DNA from: Rhodospirillaceae bacterium
GTDB taxonomy: Bacteria; Pseudomonadota; Alphaproteobacteria; UBA6615
NCBI GenBank assembly: GCA_018702955.1
Contig: JABJEK010000038.1
Span: forward strand, 1 to 64,000
Reading direction: 5' to 3'
Length of the DNA stretch: 64,000 nucleotides
Part shown: positions 15,500 through 24,741 of the stretch, in pieces
Numbering within the stretch: the stretch's first letter is position 1
Layout: each line of letters begins with the position of its first letter
Program-made: the position numbers and the translations under genes
Notes under the pieces: model-generated
What the model was told of the DNA's origin: nothing
Seen by the model: only the letters and a program-made list of their open reading frames with translations
Databases searched by the model: none

Positions 15500-16804
15500 T
15501 CAAGTAATCAGAATTGCCCGGAAATCATTCACATTGGTGCGGGTCGGTCCTGTGACCACCAGATCATCAATCGCCGAAAACAGGCCGTAGGCGTCATTTC
15601 GCGCCAATGTCTCAGCGGCCTCGAAACCCACTGCACACGCCCGGTCGAGCGTGTCCGGCGTGACCAGCACCCCGGCGTTGTCCTCCACGCCATCGATGCC
15701 GTCCGTGTCGCACGCGATCGCATGAATTCCCGTCGCACCCGAAAGCGCGTGTGCGAGCCCGAGCGCATACTCGGCATTACGCCCGCCGCGGCCGTCGCCG
15801 GTCACGGTCACGGTCGTCTCGCCCCCCGACAGGATGACGAGCGGTAACTCCCCGGCGCGTTCCTTCTGAAGCCGGAGTGCTAGCGCCGCGTGCTGCGCGC
15901 CCACGTCCCGCGCCTCACCCTCCAGGTCTGCACCCAACGAAACAACAGCACATCCTGCTTCGTGTGCGGCCATCTCCGTTGCAGCCAGCATGTCGGACGG
16001 CCGCGAGACGATCACATTCTCCACATAGGCGAACAGCGGATCGTCGGGTTTCGGCGTCTCCCCGGCCGGACTGTTCAACAAGGTTGTTACCGAGGCCGGC
16101 GCGTCGATACGATATCGCGTCAGAATCTCGAGCGCCTCATGGCGTGTGGTCGGATCAGGAACCGTCGGCCCCGAGGCGATGACCGAAGGATCGTCGCCGG
16201 GAACATCCGAGATCATCAAACTAAGCACGCGCGCCGGTGCTGCGCTGCGGGCGAGACGACCACCCTTTATCGCGGAGATGTGCTTGCGCACGCAGTTCAT
16301 CTCGCCGATCGGGGCACCGCTGCGCAGTAACGCACGGGTCACGGCGGCCTTCTCATCCGCGCTGATGCCATCGGCCGGTGCCGCGAGGAGCGCCGATCCG
16401 CCGCCGGAAATCAGGCAGAGCAGCAGGTCGTCCGACGTGAGACCCGAGGCCAATGCCTGAATACGTCGTGCCGCATCCGCACCGGCCGCGTCCGGCACCG
16501 GGTGCGCCGCCTCGATGATTTCAATGCTGTCACAGTCGGCACCATGCCCGTAGCGGGTCACCACCAGCCCTTCCAGGCGGTCGCGCCATCCTTGCTTATC
16601 CGCCTGGCGCTCGACGGCCAGCGCCATGGCTGCCGACGCCTTGCCCGCACCGACGACGACGATACGACCGGTCACAGCGGGGGACGGAAGCGATGGTGGC
16701 ACGCACGTCATCGGATCTGCTGCGGCAACCGCCGACGAAAACAAGCCGCGCAGAAACTCCGGCGCGAGGATTGTCCCTGCATCATTTGTTATGGATTTGC
16801 TCAC
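15500..16804 (-). CDS. Glycerate 2-kinase (type II, MOFRL family)
   Basis: 434 residues with the N-terminal DUF4147 domain (VVVGAGKASAAMA near 47-59; SGGGSALLAAP near 135) and the C-terminal MOFRL domain (LSGGETTVTVTGDGRGGRN). It phosphorylates D-glycerate to 2-phosphoglycerate with ATP, linking glyoxylate, tartronate, serine-cycle or hydroxypyruvate routes to glycolysis. The start is GTG at 16804 with AAGGGG upstream; the overlapping ATG is out of frame. It stands alone on the minus strand. A tartronate-semialdehyde reductase partner is not adjacent, although beta-hydroxyacid dehydrogenase genes occur at 18676 and 63710. Confidence 0.92.
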   Translation of the reverse strand: MSKSITNDAGTILAPEFLRGLFSSAVAAADPMTCVPPSLPSPAVTGRIVVVGAGKASAAMALAVERQADKQGWRDRLEGLVVTRYGHGADCDSIEIIEAAHPVPDAAGADAARRIQALASGLTSDDLLLCLISGGGSALLAAPADGISADEKAAVTRALLRSGAPIGEMNCVRKHISAIKGGRLARSAAPARVLSLMISDVPGDDPSVIASGPTVPDPTTRHEALEILTRYRIDAPASVTTLLNSPAGETPKPDDPLFAYVENVIVSRPSDMLAATEMAAHEAGCAVVSLGADLEGEARDVGAQHAALALRLQKERAGELPLVILSGGETTVTVTGDGRGGRNAEYALGLAHALSGATGIHAIACDTDGIDGVEDNAGVLVTPDTLDRACAVGFEAAETLARNDAYGLFSAIDDLVVTGPTRTNVNDFRAILIT

Positions 16805-17026
16805 ATGTGCCCCTTGCGATCGCCTGTCAGCCCGATATTATCCTGCGCGAAGCCTACCGGCGGCCAAATAAGAAACATAACCGCACACTCGCCGTAGTAG
16901 GGATTCCGAAAGAACCAGCGCCTCTTCGAGGCCGCGGGCGACGCCCGTGGTCGCAATGTGCCAATTCATTCGGCAGCCCTCAAACAATAAGAAAATGTAA
17001 CAACCAACATATGAAGGAGCGGAATC

Positions 17027-18238
17027 ATGCAAGGAGCCGATACGGCTTGGATTCTGACCTCGACGGCGCTGGTTTTGTTTATGACCCTACCCGGTCTCGC
17101 ACTGTTCTATGCGGGCCTCGTACGGTCGCAAAACGTGCTGTCGGTTCTCATGAACTGTTTCGCCATCGCGGCGACGGTTTCCATTCTCTGGTTCGCGGTC
17201 GGCTATTCGATCGCCTTCGGTGACGGCAACGCCTGGTGGGGCGGGCTCGGAAAGTCATTCCTCTCCGGGGTCGGCGTCGACAGCCTTGTGGGGACAATTC
17301 CCGAAAATCTGTTCTTCATGTTCCAGATGACATTCGCGATCATCACACCGGCACTGATTGTCGGTGCCTATCCCGAACGCATTCACTTCTCCTTCGTGAT
17401 CGCCTTCTCTCTCATCTGGGTCGTCATCGTCTATGCCCCGGTCGTGCACTGGGTCTGGGGCGGCGGGTTCCTCGCCCAGATGGGCTTGCTCGATTTCGCC
17501 GGCGGTGTCGTGGTCCATGTGACCGCGGGGGTGTCCGCGCTGGTTCTGGCGATGATGCTCGGGCCGCGTCGCGGTTTCCCGAAAGAAGTTCAACCTCCCC
17601 ATAGCCCCGGCCTCACCATGATCGGTGCCGCCATGTTGTGGGTCGGCTGGTTTGGCTTCAATGCCGGCTCGGCCCTCGCCGCGGACGGTGTGGCAAGTAT
17701 GGCCATGACGGTGACGCATATTTCGGCCGCGGCCGGCGCCATCGCCTGGTCGGTGATGGAGTTGATCCGATATCGCAAGGCCAGTCTCGTGGGCGCGGTC
17801 ACCGGTATGGTCGCCGGCCTCGCCACGATCACACCGGCCTCGGGCTCTGTCGGCCCGGTCGGGGGCCTCGTCCTCGGCCTTGCCGGTGGCGTTGTCTGCT
17901 ACATGGTCACGCAACTCATAAAGCAGCGGTTCAAGATCGACGATTCCCTCGACGTTTTCGCGGTCCATGGTGTCGGCGGCATGCTGGGTACAATGCTAAC
18001 GGCGGTATTCGTGTCCGTGGCGCTCGGTGGTAACGGTCTTGCCGAAGGCATGACGATCGGCAGCCAGCTCGGCGTGCAAGCGCTCGGCATCGTCATCGTG
18101 GCCATCTGGTCCGGCGTCCTCACAGCCATTATCGTCATGGTACTGAAGATGTTCCTGACGTTCCGGGTGGACGAGGAAACCGAACTCCAGGGCCTCGATC
18201 TGGCACTGCATGGGGAGCGCGGCTACCACAATATGTAG
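17027..18238 (+). CDS. amtB: Ammonium transporter Amt
   Basis: 403 residues with 11 predicted membrane helices. The twin-histidine channel residues are seen in VVHVTAGVSALV and AVHGVGGMLG; the outer binding site and phenylalanine gate regions (FYAGLVRSQNVLS, FQMTFAIITPALI) are kept. No cleavable signal peptide is evident, as in many alphaproteobacterial Amt. The C-terminal tail ends LDLALHGERGY, the GlnK-interacting motif. GAAGGAG precedes the ATG. It forms an operon with glnK, in the unusual order amtB first. Expression is probably nitrogen-controlled, but I could not find a clear -24/-12 promoter upstream. Confidence 0.96.
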   Translation: MQGADTAWILTSTALVLFMTLPGLALFYAGLVRSQNVLSVLMNCFAIAATVSILWFAVGYSIAFGDGNAWWGGLGKSFLSGVGVDSLVGTIPENLFFMFQMTFAIITPALIVGAYPERIHFSFVIAFSLIWVVIVYAPVVHWVWGGGFLAQMGLLDFAGGVVVHVTAGVSALVLAMMLGPRRGFPKEVQPPHSPGLTMIGAAMLWVGWFGFNAGSALAADGVASMAMTVTHISAAAGAIAWSVMELIRYRKASLVGAVTGMVAGLATITPASGSVGPVGGLVLGLAGGVVCYMVTQLIKQRFKIDDSLDVFAVHGVGGMLGTMLTAVFVSVALGGNGLAEGMTIGSQLGVQALGIVIVAIWSGVLTAIIVMVLKMFLTFRVDEETELQGLDLALHGERGYHNM

Positions 18239-18658
<420 letters not shown>

Positions 18659-18675
18659 GACGACGACGTCCCGAA

Positions 18676-19575
18676 CTACAGTTCGCCCAGCCCCGCGCGC
18701 GCTTCGAGAAGCTTTATGGCTGCGGTGAGGTTTTCCTTGCCGTAGCCGGCTTCCACCGAGTCCTGGAACCTCTGGAGCATGGCAGTTCCAAAGGCCATCG
18801 GCACCCCGGCAACGGCACCCGCATCACAGATCAGCTTCGAATCCTTGACCATCTGTTCGGTGGTGAACAACGCCGAGAAGTCACGCGCCTTCAGCGGCGC
18901 GACGTTGTACTGAATATAGGGTGATGCGGCCGCACTCACCCCGATGACATCGATCATCTGCTCCCAATCGAGGCCACCTTTCCGACCAAGTGTGAGGGCC
19001 TCCGCGAGAATGGCAGCGGTGGACCCGACCAACAGGTTTATCACCAGCTTCAGATAACGGGCCTGATCATCCGCACCGAGATAGATTTGCTCCGCGCTCA
19101 TCGCGGCAAACAGGTTCGCACACTTGTCAGCTGCGTCCTTCGGACCCGACACCATGATCGTCAGTTTGCCCGCTTCCGCCAGGACGGTGCTGCCGGACAC
19201 GGGTGCCCGCAAATATTCAATACCGGCCGCCGTCGCCGCGGCAGCCACTTCCGCTGAAACTTCCGGCGAGACCGTACTCATATCGACATAAATGGTGCCC
19301 GGCGCGAGGTTTGCGATGATCCCCTCGTCGCCGATGGTAATGGCCCTGAGCACGGCGTCGTTCGGGATCATCGAGACGACGATATCGGCGTCCACAGTGG
19401 CGTCGTGATTGGAACTGGCCGCGCGGGCTCCTGTCGCGACGACCGCTTCGGCATTGGCGGCGACAGGGTCATGGACAGCGAGTGTGGCCCCGGCACCGGT
19501 CAAGCGGCGGCTCATGGGCCCTCCCATCTTGCCGGCACCGATCCAACCGACTTTCATTCCGTCCAGGCTCATCAC
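18676..19575 (-). CDS. Beta-hydroxyacid dehydrogenase, 3-hydroxyisobutyrate dehydrogenase family
   Basis: 299 residues. The Rossmann motif GWIGAGKMGGPMSRRL opens the protein (about 9-24), followed by the NAD-binding domain, and the all-helical C-terminal domain carries the catalytic Lys in YLKLVINLLVG. The APVSGSTVLAEAGKL block binds substrate. Family members oxidise 3-hydroxyisobutyrate, 2-hydroxy-3-oxopropionate (tartronate semialdehyde) or related acids. Given a glycerate kinase 1.9 kb away, tartronate semialdehyde reduction is possible but unproven. It is divergent from an IclR gene, whose twin operator-like repeats lie between. Several Met codons crowd the start (19575, 19572, 19557). 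Confidence 0.9.
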   Translation of the reverse strand: MMSLDGMKVGWIGAGKMGGPMSRRLTGAGATLAVHDPVAANAEAVVATGARAASSNHDATVDADIVVSMIPNDAVLRAITIGDEGIIANLAPGTIYVDMSTVSPEVSAEVAAAATAAGIEYLRAPVSGSTVLAEAGKLTIMVSGPKDAADKCANLFAAMSAEQIYLGADDQARYLKLVINLLVGSTAAILAEALTLGRKGGLDWEQMIDVIGVSAAASPYIQYNVAPLKARDFSALFTTEQMVKDSKLICDAGAVAGVPMAFGTAMLQRFQDSVEAGYGKENLTAAIKLLEARAGLGEL

Positions 19576-19695
19576 GTTTACTCCTCCACTGAATACAAAC
19601 TGGCGCTGATACTAGCGCAATCGCTGTCGACAGCAGCCCCCTCGGCGACGACACCCTCGAAAAACTCAGGACCAGACTGGACATTGCACAACGAT

Positions 19696-19729
19696 GTTCA
19701 TACATCGAACTATTGTTCGCTCATTGAAC
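19696..19729. promoter_or_regulatory. Tandem GTTC-N7-GAAC repeats upstream of IclR gene
   Basis: Two 15-bp inverted repeats, GTTCATACATCGAAC (19696-19710) and GTTCGCTCATTGAAC (19715-19729), lie 19 bp centre to centre in the divergent gap. IclR regulators of the PcaU/PobR group bind tandem GTTCG-type repeats, so autoregulation by the adjacent IclR protein is likely. Confidence 0.6.
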
Positions 19730-19755
19730 TTTGTGGTTTGCCGGGAGACGCACCA

Positions 19756-20526
19756 ATGGCCACGTCACGCGAAGGTTCGGAATTCGTACAGTCACTGCAA
19801 CGCGGGCTCGCCGTCATTCAGGCGTTCGGTGCCGAGCGACCGGACATGACCATTAGTGAGGTCGCGGAGGCCACCGGCACGACACGCGCAACGGCGCGGC
19901 GCTTCCTGCTGACCCTCGAATCACTCGGTCACATCCAGTCCAACGGTCGAAGGTTTTCCCTGACACCGCACGTGCTCGGTCTGGGTTACGCCTATCTGTC
20001 GTCACTCGAATGGTGGCAGATCGCACAACCACATATGGAAACGGCCGTCCATGAGTTGCAGGAATCATGCTCCGCGGCCGTTCTCGACGGCCAGGAGGTG
20101 ATCTATGTCGCGCGCGTCTCGGCAACGCGGATCATGTCGATCAATCTTGGCATCGGTACCCGTCTGCCTGCCTATGTGACATCGCTTGGGCGGGTGTTGC
20201 TGGCCCATCAGTCACCGGAATATCTCGACCGGTATCTGGCCGACCTGACACCGCAGCAATTCACCGAACGCACGAAAACGAACCGCGCCGAATTGCGCGA
20301 AGCACTCGATACGGTGCGGCTCAAGGGCTACGCGCTGGTTGACCAGGAACTCGAAACCGGGCTCCGCTCCCTCTCCGTTCCCATCCTCGACCGCAACGGC
20401 CGCATCCTGGCGGCCCTGAATGTCGGCACCCACGCCGCGCGCACGCGGCTCGACGATATGACGTCACGTTTCCTGCCGGTGCTCCACGACGCATCCCGGA
20501 AGATCACCGCTCAACTGCCGCGCTGA
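19756..20526 (+). CDS. IclR family transcriptional regulator (PcaR/PobR-like branch)
   Basis: 256 residues. The N-terminal winged helix has EFVQSLQRGLAVIQAFG and ISEVAEATGTTRATARRFLLTLESLG, strongly like the PcaR/PcaU/PobR subgroup that senses aromatic acids. The C-terminal GAF-like effector domain has RLPAYVTSLGRVLLA and LETGLRSLSVPILDRNG. An in-frame extension to 19405 is rejected because GGGAGACG precedes the ATG at 19756. It is divergent from the dehydrogenase at 18676 and has paired repeats in its promoter. Its ligand is unknown; protocatechuate-pathway genes are not obvious here, although PcaD-like hydrolases occur at 51.5-53.1 kb. Confidence 0.9.
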   Translation: MATSREGSEFVQSLQRGLAVIQAFGAERPDMTISEVAEATGTTRATARRFLLTLESLGHIQSNGRRFSLTPHVLGLGYAYLSSLEWWQIAQPHMETAVHELQESCSAAVLDGQEVIYVARVSATRIMSINLGIGTRLPAYVTSLGRVLLAHQSPEYLDRYLADLTPQQFTERTKTNRAELREALDTVRLKGYALVDQELETGLRSLSVPILDRNGRILAALNVGTHAARTRLDDMTSRFLPVLHDASRKITAQLPR

Positions 20527-20530
20527 ACGC

Positions 20531-20561
20531 AAAACGGCGACGCTCACGCGCCGCCGTTTCA
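20531..20561. terminator. Hairpin between convergent IclR and nitroreductase genes
   Basis: AAACGGCG (20532-20539) pairs with CGCCGTTT (20552-20559). U tracts are short on both strands, but the position between convergent stops supports a bidirectional terminator. Confidence 0.6.
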
Positions 20562-20579
20562 AATGGAAATGACCTCCCG

Positions 20580-21233
20580 CTACAGGACGTCACAGACCTC
20601 GTCGAAACCGTAACGATACATGCGCGGCCCCTTGATCCCCGAGACGTCGCCATAGCCGATGTTGCACAGGAAGATCGACTTCACGGGCGTGTCCTTGAAG
20701 AACTCCGCGTCGACCGCCTCGGCATCGAAACCGCCCATCGCGCCGGCATCAAGGCCGATCGCGCGCAACGCCATGATGAAGTAGGCGCCCTGCAAAACGG
20801 CCTGGGTACGCCCAAATCCGTCCGCGAGCTTCTCGTTTCCTTCGAAGCGCTTGGGCATCGCTTCGTTGAACGGATTGAACTTCGGGAAGTCCTCAAAGAA
20901 CGTGTTGTCGTAGGCGATGATCGCCGTCACCGGGGCTTCCATCGTCTTCTCCCGATTCCGCTCGTTGACCGCCGGTCCAAGCCGTTCCTTGGCCTCCTTC
21001 GAACGCACGAATACAACCCGCATCGGCTGGGTGTTGGCACTCGTCGGACCCATGCGGGTCAGGTCAAAGGCTTCACGCAACTGGTCATCGCTGACGTCGC
21101 GGTCCTGCCACCAGTTGTGATTGCGGGCCTTGAGGAACAACAGGTCCCTCGAATTTCCGTCGAGCGCCTGAATCCGGGTCCGGCATTCCTCGATCTCGGC
21201 CTGGGCCGCGGCGAGAGCTTCTTCAACTGACAT
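20580..21233 (-). CDS. Nitroreductase family protein, RutE-like (malonic semialdehyde reductase type)
   Basis: 217 residues of the FMN-dependent nitroreductase fold. The blocks DLTRMGPTSANTQPMRVVFVRS, MEAPVTAIIAYD and GAYFIMALRAIGLDAGAMGGFD correspond closely to RutE, which reduces malonic semialdehyde to 3-hydroxypropionate in pyrimidine breakdown. No other rut genes are near, so it may act on another aldehyde or quinone. An N-terminal helical segment of about 30 residues precedes the usual start of the fold. It is divergent from the CoA-transferase gene with a 223-bp gap that shows nothing I can identify. Confidence 0.86.
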   Translation of the reverse strand: MSVEEALAAAQAEIEECRTRIQALDGNSRDLLFLKARNHNWWQDRDVSDDQLREAFDLTRMGPTSANTQPMRVVFVRSKEAKERLGPAVNERNREKTMEAPVTAIIAYDNTFFEDFPKFNPFNEAMPKRFEGNEKLADGFGRTQAVLQGAYFIMALRAIGLDAGAMGGFDAEAVDAEFFKDTPVKSIFLCNIGYGDVSGIKGPRMYRYGFDEVCDVL

Positions 21234-21456
21234 TATTCTTCCCCTGTTTTTCGTCGGCTACGCGGGCGCATCGCCGAACCATGTCCTCGGTTGATGACTA
21301 CATGTGAGACGCGGCCATCAATGTCAATTCGCATCAAACCCGGGTTCGCTGACCGAACGCATCCCCCGGCGTTGAGCGTGCCGTCCGAATGCATTATTGA
21401 GGCTGTTCGAGACCAATCTTGGCCCCTCGCGCAGAAGGGCACATCTGGAGCAAATC

Positions 21457-22683
21457 ATGTCCGAATCCGTTGGCGCCCTTTCCGGCATAACCGTCCTCGA
21501 CTTAACGCGCGTTCTCGCCGGCCCCTACTGCACCCAGATGCTCGGTGACCTGGGCGCCGACGTCATCAAGATCGAGCGCCCCGGCGCCGGCGACGACACA
21601 AGGCGTTTCGCACCGCCGTTCATGGCGGGCCCCGATGGCGAGGATTCGTCCGAGAGCGCCTACTTCATGAGCGCCAACCGCAACAAACGCTCCGTCGAAG
21701 TCGACCTCACCAGCGAGACCGGTCAGGCACTCGTGCGCGAGCTTGCGATGAAGGCGGATGTCATCGTCGAGAACTTCAAGACCGGAAACCTGGCCAAATA
21801 CGGACTTGGGTATGACGATCTCAAGGATGCAAACCCCAAGCTGGTCTATTGCTCGATCACCGGGTTCGGGCAGACCGGACCCTACGCCGCGCGCCCCGGC
21901 TACGACTTTTTGATTCAAGGCATGGGCGGGATCATGTCCATCACCGGCGAGGCCGATGGCGAGCCCCAGAAGGTCGGCGTACCCATCGCCGACATCATGT
22001 CGGGCATGTTCGCCGCCGTCGCCATTAACGCCGCCCTGCGACACGCAGCGGTAACCGGCCAGGGCCAGTATATCGACATCGGTATGCTCGACACCCAGGT
22101 CGCATGGCTGGTGAACCAGGGCATGAATTTCCTGCATTCCGGACAGGCCGAGCGCCTGGGCAATGCCCATCCCAACATCGTTCCCTATCAGGTGTTCGAG
22201 ACCGCGGACGGCCACATCGTGGTCGCGGTCGGCAATGACAACCAGTTCCGAACCTTCGCCGGCATTCTCGGCGAACCCGAGCTGGCCGATCAGCCCTTGT
22301 TCGCGACCAATGATTCACGCGTGCGCAACCGCGACGAGGTCGTGGCCCACCTCCAGGCGATCATGAAAACCCAGTCTTCGAAACACTGGCTCACCGAACT
22401 GGAGGCCAACAAGATCGGCTGCGGGCCGATCAACACGCTCGATCAGGTCTTCGAGGATCCCCACGTCAAGGCACGCGAGATGGTCGTGAACGTGCCCCAC
22501 CCGCTGGCCGGACCGGACGGCGCGCAGCTGATCGCGAGCCCGTTGAAGCTGTCCGGGACACCCGTCGCATATCGCCATCACCCGCCTCTCCTCGGTCAGC
22601 ACACGGACGAGGTCCTGCGCGATGTGCTGGGCTACGACGACGACCGAATTGCCACGCTTCGCGACGACGGCGCGATCGGCTGA
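21457..22683 (+). CDS. CaiB/BaiF family (class III) CoA transferase
   Basis: 408 residues. The N-terminal block LSGITVLDLTRVLAGPYCTQMLGDLGADVIKIERP is diagnostic, and the catalytic Asp of class III transferases is in GMLDTQVAWL. It moves CoA from a donor thioester to a carboxylic acid by a mixed-anhydride mechanism. The chosen ATG (21457) has CTGGAG upstream and begins exactly where family homology starts. The Rieske gene follows with a five-base gap, so the two are co-translated. Substrate specificity cannot be inferred. Confidence 0.92.
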   Translation: MSESVGALSGITVLDLTRVLAGPYCTQMLGDLGADVIKIERPGAGDDTRRFAPPFMAGPDGEDSSESAYFMSANRNKRSVEVDLTSETGQALVRELAMKADVIVENFKTGNLAKYGLGYDDLKDANPKLVYCSITGFGQTGPYAARPGYDFLIQGMGGIMSITGEADGEPQKVGVPIADIMSGMFAAVAINAALRHAAVTGQGQYIDIGMLDTQVAWLVNQGMNFLHSGQAERLGNAHPNIVPYQVFETADGHIVVAVGNDNQFRTFAGILGEPELADQPLFATNDSRVRNRDEVVAHLQAIMKTQSSKHWLTELEANKIGCGPINTLDQVFEDPHVKAREMVVNVPHPLAGPDGAQLIASPLKLSGTPVAYRHHPPLLGQHTDEVLRDVLGYDDDRIATLRDDGAIG

Positions 22684-22688
22684 CCGGC

Positions 22689-23036
22689 ATGGCCGATGAG
22701 CACATCTGCGCGGCCGATGACATCGGCGAGATGGAGGCGCGCGGCTATGTGGGCCGCGTCGACGGCATGCAGCGGAACATCTTCGCCGTGCGTCAGGACG
22801 GTGCGCTGCATCTGTACCTGAACAGATGCCCCCATGCCGGTGCCTTGCTCGATCACATCCAGGGCCAGTTCTTCACACCGGACGGCGGCTTCCTGCGCTG
22901 CGGCATGCATGGCGCGATCTTCCGGATCGAAAGCGGTGAATGCATCGACGGGCCTTGCGAGGGTGCGAAACTGACGCCGTTGGCCTTCGAGGAACGCGCG
23001 GGCGAAATTTACCTCACGGGCACGACCGCAGAGTGA
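22689..23036 (+). CDS. Rieske [2Fe-2S] ferredoxin-type protein
   Basis: 115 residues. The Rieske ligands are Cys47-x-His49 (NRCPHAG) and Cys71-xx-His74 (RCGMHGA). There is no signal sequence or membrane helix, so it is a soluble electron carrier or the small component of an oxygenase, like NirD or naphthalene-dioxygenase ferredoxins. Five bases separate it from the CoA-transferase stop. No oxygenase or reductase gene is adjacent, so its redox partner must be elsewhere. The two LLM monooxygenases at 28-30.5 kb are flavin-dependent and would not need it. Confidence 0.9.
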   Translation: MADEHICAADDIGEMEARGYVGRVDGMQRNIFAVRQDGALHLYLNRCPHAGALLDHIQGQFFTPDGGFLRCGMHGAIFRIESGECIDGPCEGAKLTPLAFEERAGEIYLTGTTAE

Positions 23037-23045
23037 AACTTCCTA

Positions 23046-23086
23046 TTTTCGAATTTTTGTTCAGATGACACAGATATTCGAAAATT
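23046..23086. promoter_or_regulatory. Paired TTCGAA-centred operator upstream of metallophosphoesterase
   Basis: Two TTCGAA cores, in TATTTTCGAATTTT and ATATTCGAAAATT, are centred at 23050.5 and 23079.5, again 29 bp apart. Read on the minus strand the pair closely matches the 385-427 pair, including shared TTCGAATAT in the first box. It lies about 120 bp before the ATG at 23203. The same regulator probably binds both places. Confidence 0.6.
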
Positions 23087-23202
23087 GTACAAATCACGGG
23101 AACAACTCACCGGCTGGCCGTGCATCACGACGCGTGCCCTAGCCGTGTTATGATCCAGTCAACGCCGCCGGTAACGTGCGGCTAGGGGAAAAGGAGACAC
23201 CC

Positions 23203-23964
23203 ATGAAATTTGTTCTTTATGCGGATATCCATGCGCAGATTCCGCAGATGGAAGCCGTTCTCGAAGCCGTCGACAAGGAAAATGCCGACAAGGAAATTCT
23301 GATCGGCGATCTGATCATGCTCGGCCCGCAACCCGCCGAGGTGGTTGATCACTTCATGAATGTCCGTCAGAATGTCGACATCCTGATCGGCAATCTGGAC
23401 ATGTGGGTGGTCGACAAGTTCTGGGAGACCAAGACGCCGAAGAACATCTATCACGAGTGGATGCTCGACATGGCCCGCCTCACCCGCGAGCGCATGACCC
23501 AGGAGCAGCTCGACTGGCTGAACAAGTTGCCGTTCGCGATGACCTACACCCCCGAGCATAACCATAATTTCCATGTGTTCCACGCGACACCGGACGAGAT
23601 CGGCGATGAAGACGCCCTTCCGCCACGCCTCACCGACGACGAGATGTGGGAAAAGATCGGCGACGTCGACGCGGACGTAATGTCCTTCGGCCATATTCAT
23701 GGTGGCTATGTCCGTCAGGTCCGCGACAAGACCCTCGTTTGCGCCGCCGCGGTCGGCATGAGCTGGGACGGCGATCCGCGCCCGTCCTATGCAACGGTCG
23801 AGTATCTCGGCGACGGCAAATGGGATTGTCAGACCAAGCGTGTCGATGGTGATTTCGAAGAGCAGGCGAAGCTCAACGAAAATTGCTGGATCCCCCATGG
23901 CGATCGTATCGCCAAGATGATCCGGACGGGCTACTTCTGGAACCCCGACCATATGCCTCACTAG
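23203..23964 (+). CDS. Metallophosphoesterase (calcineurin-like, YfcE/DevR-type)
   Basis: 253 residues with the dinuclear metal motifs in order: Asp8-x-His10 (YADIHAQ), Gly-Asp36 (LIGDLIMLG), Gly-Asn64-x-Asp66 (IGNLDMW, Leu where many have His), and GHIHGG near 175. The class hydrolyses phosphomonoesters or phosphodiesters in the cytoplasm. The absence of His in the third motif is common in the YfcE/DevR group. AAAAGGAGA precedes the ATG. Its promoter carries the same two-box operator as the GntR/TRAP region 22.7 kb upstream. The methyltransferase gene follows after 25 bases and is probably in the same operon. Confidence 0.9.
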   Translation: MKFVLYADIHAQIPQMEAVLEAVDKENADKEILIGDLIMLGPQPAEVVDHFMNVRQNVDILIGNLDMWVVDKFWETKTPKNIYHEWMLDMARLTRERMTQEQLDWLNKLPFAMTYTPEHNHNFHVFHATPDEIGDEDALPPRLTDDEMWEKIGDVDADVMSFGHIHGGYVRQVRDKTLVCAAAVGMSWDGDPRPSYATVEYLGDGKWDCQTKRVDGDFEEQAKLNENCWIPHGDRIAKMIRTGYFWNPDHMPH

Positions 23965-23989
23965 GCCGCTCCGCGTCCGGAGTGTCGCT

Positions 23990-24721
23990 ATGACACACAC
24001 ACCTGACCCAACCCCTTGGGAGGCTCAGGCCAAGGCCTTGATCCGCCGTCGCTATGCGCAGCTAGCGACGGCGGACTCGTTTCACGCGGACGCGCGCGAC
24101 AAGGCACGCGCCGCCGGCGTTCCGCTGGCGTGGTTCGACGCCCTGCCGCCGCGCATTGCCGGTGTATTTTCCGGCTGCGGCTGGCCGGCCGGCACCCTGA
24201 AAAATTGGAACCACGCCATTGTGGTCGACCTGGGTTGCGGCGGCGGCCTCGACACGCGCTTTGCCGCAGAGCAATTACCCGCCGACAGCGATGTGATCGC
24301 CCTCGATCTCACGCCCGAGTTGCTGGCCCGTGTCCATGACACCGTCTCGGGCATCAACGGTGCGAATGTCCGGACACTCGCGGCTGACATGGAGCGTCTC
24401 CCGCTCGCGGATGGTGTCGTGGATGTCGTGATCGCCAACGCGTCGCTCAATCTCGCAACGGACAAGGCCGCGGCCTTCACGGAGATCGCGCGCATTCTCT
24501 GCCCCGGCGGCTGCCTGCACGCCGCTGATCTCATCCGCAGCGGGCCTTTGCCAGCCGAAATCCTGGCGGACCCCATGGCGATGGCCAGCTCGCTCGGCGG
24601 TGTTGTGGAAGAAGCGGAGTTTCGGGCGTTGCTGGCACGCGCGGGGTTTTCAGAAATCGAGTTCACCGGCCACCGGCCCTTCGGGCCGGTCTTCGCGGTC
24701 GATATCAGCGCGCGAAAATAG
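23990..24721 (+). CDS. SAM-dependent methyltransferase, ArsM-like but lacking an arsenic-binding cysteine
   Basis: 243 residues of the class I methyltransferase fold, SAM motif VVDLGCGGGLDTRFA (78-92). Its layout follows arsenite methyltransferase: SGCGWP (Cys63) corresponds to the GCGNP Cys of ArsM, and IANASLNLATDKAAAF corresponds to ISNCVINLSxDK, with Ala151 in place of the Cys. Without that thiol, arsenite methylation is unlikely. It may methylate another soft nucleophile or a small molecule. It is 25 bases downstream of the phosphoesterase gene. The convergent IclR stop lies 20 bases beyond its own stop. Confidence 0.85.
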   Translation: MTHTPDPTPWEAQAKALIRRRYAQLATADSFHADARDKARAAGVPLAWFDALPPRIAGVFSGCGWPAGTLKNWNHAIVVDLGCGGGLDTRFAAEQLPADSDVIALDLTPELLARVHDTVSGINGANVRTLAADMERLPLADGVVDVVIANASLNLATDKAAAFTEIARILCPGGCLHAADLIRSGPLPAEILADPMAMASSLGGVVEEAEFRALLARAGFSEIEFTGHRPFGPVFAVDISARK

Positions 24722-24741
24722 CCGCGCGAACAACGCCGGCA

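Noticed and set aside
16940-16980. A TGGCAC element suggesting a sigma-54 promoter for amtB
   Set aside because: It is on the wrong strand and the TTGC element is at the wrong spacing.
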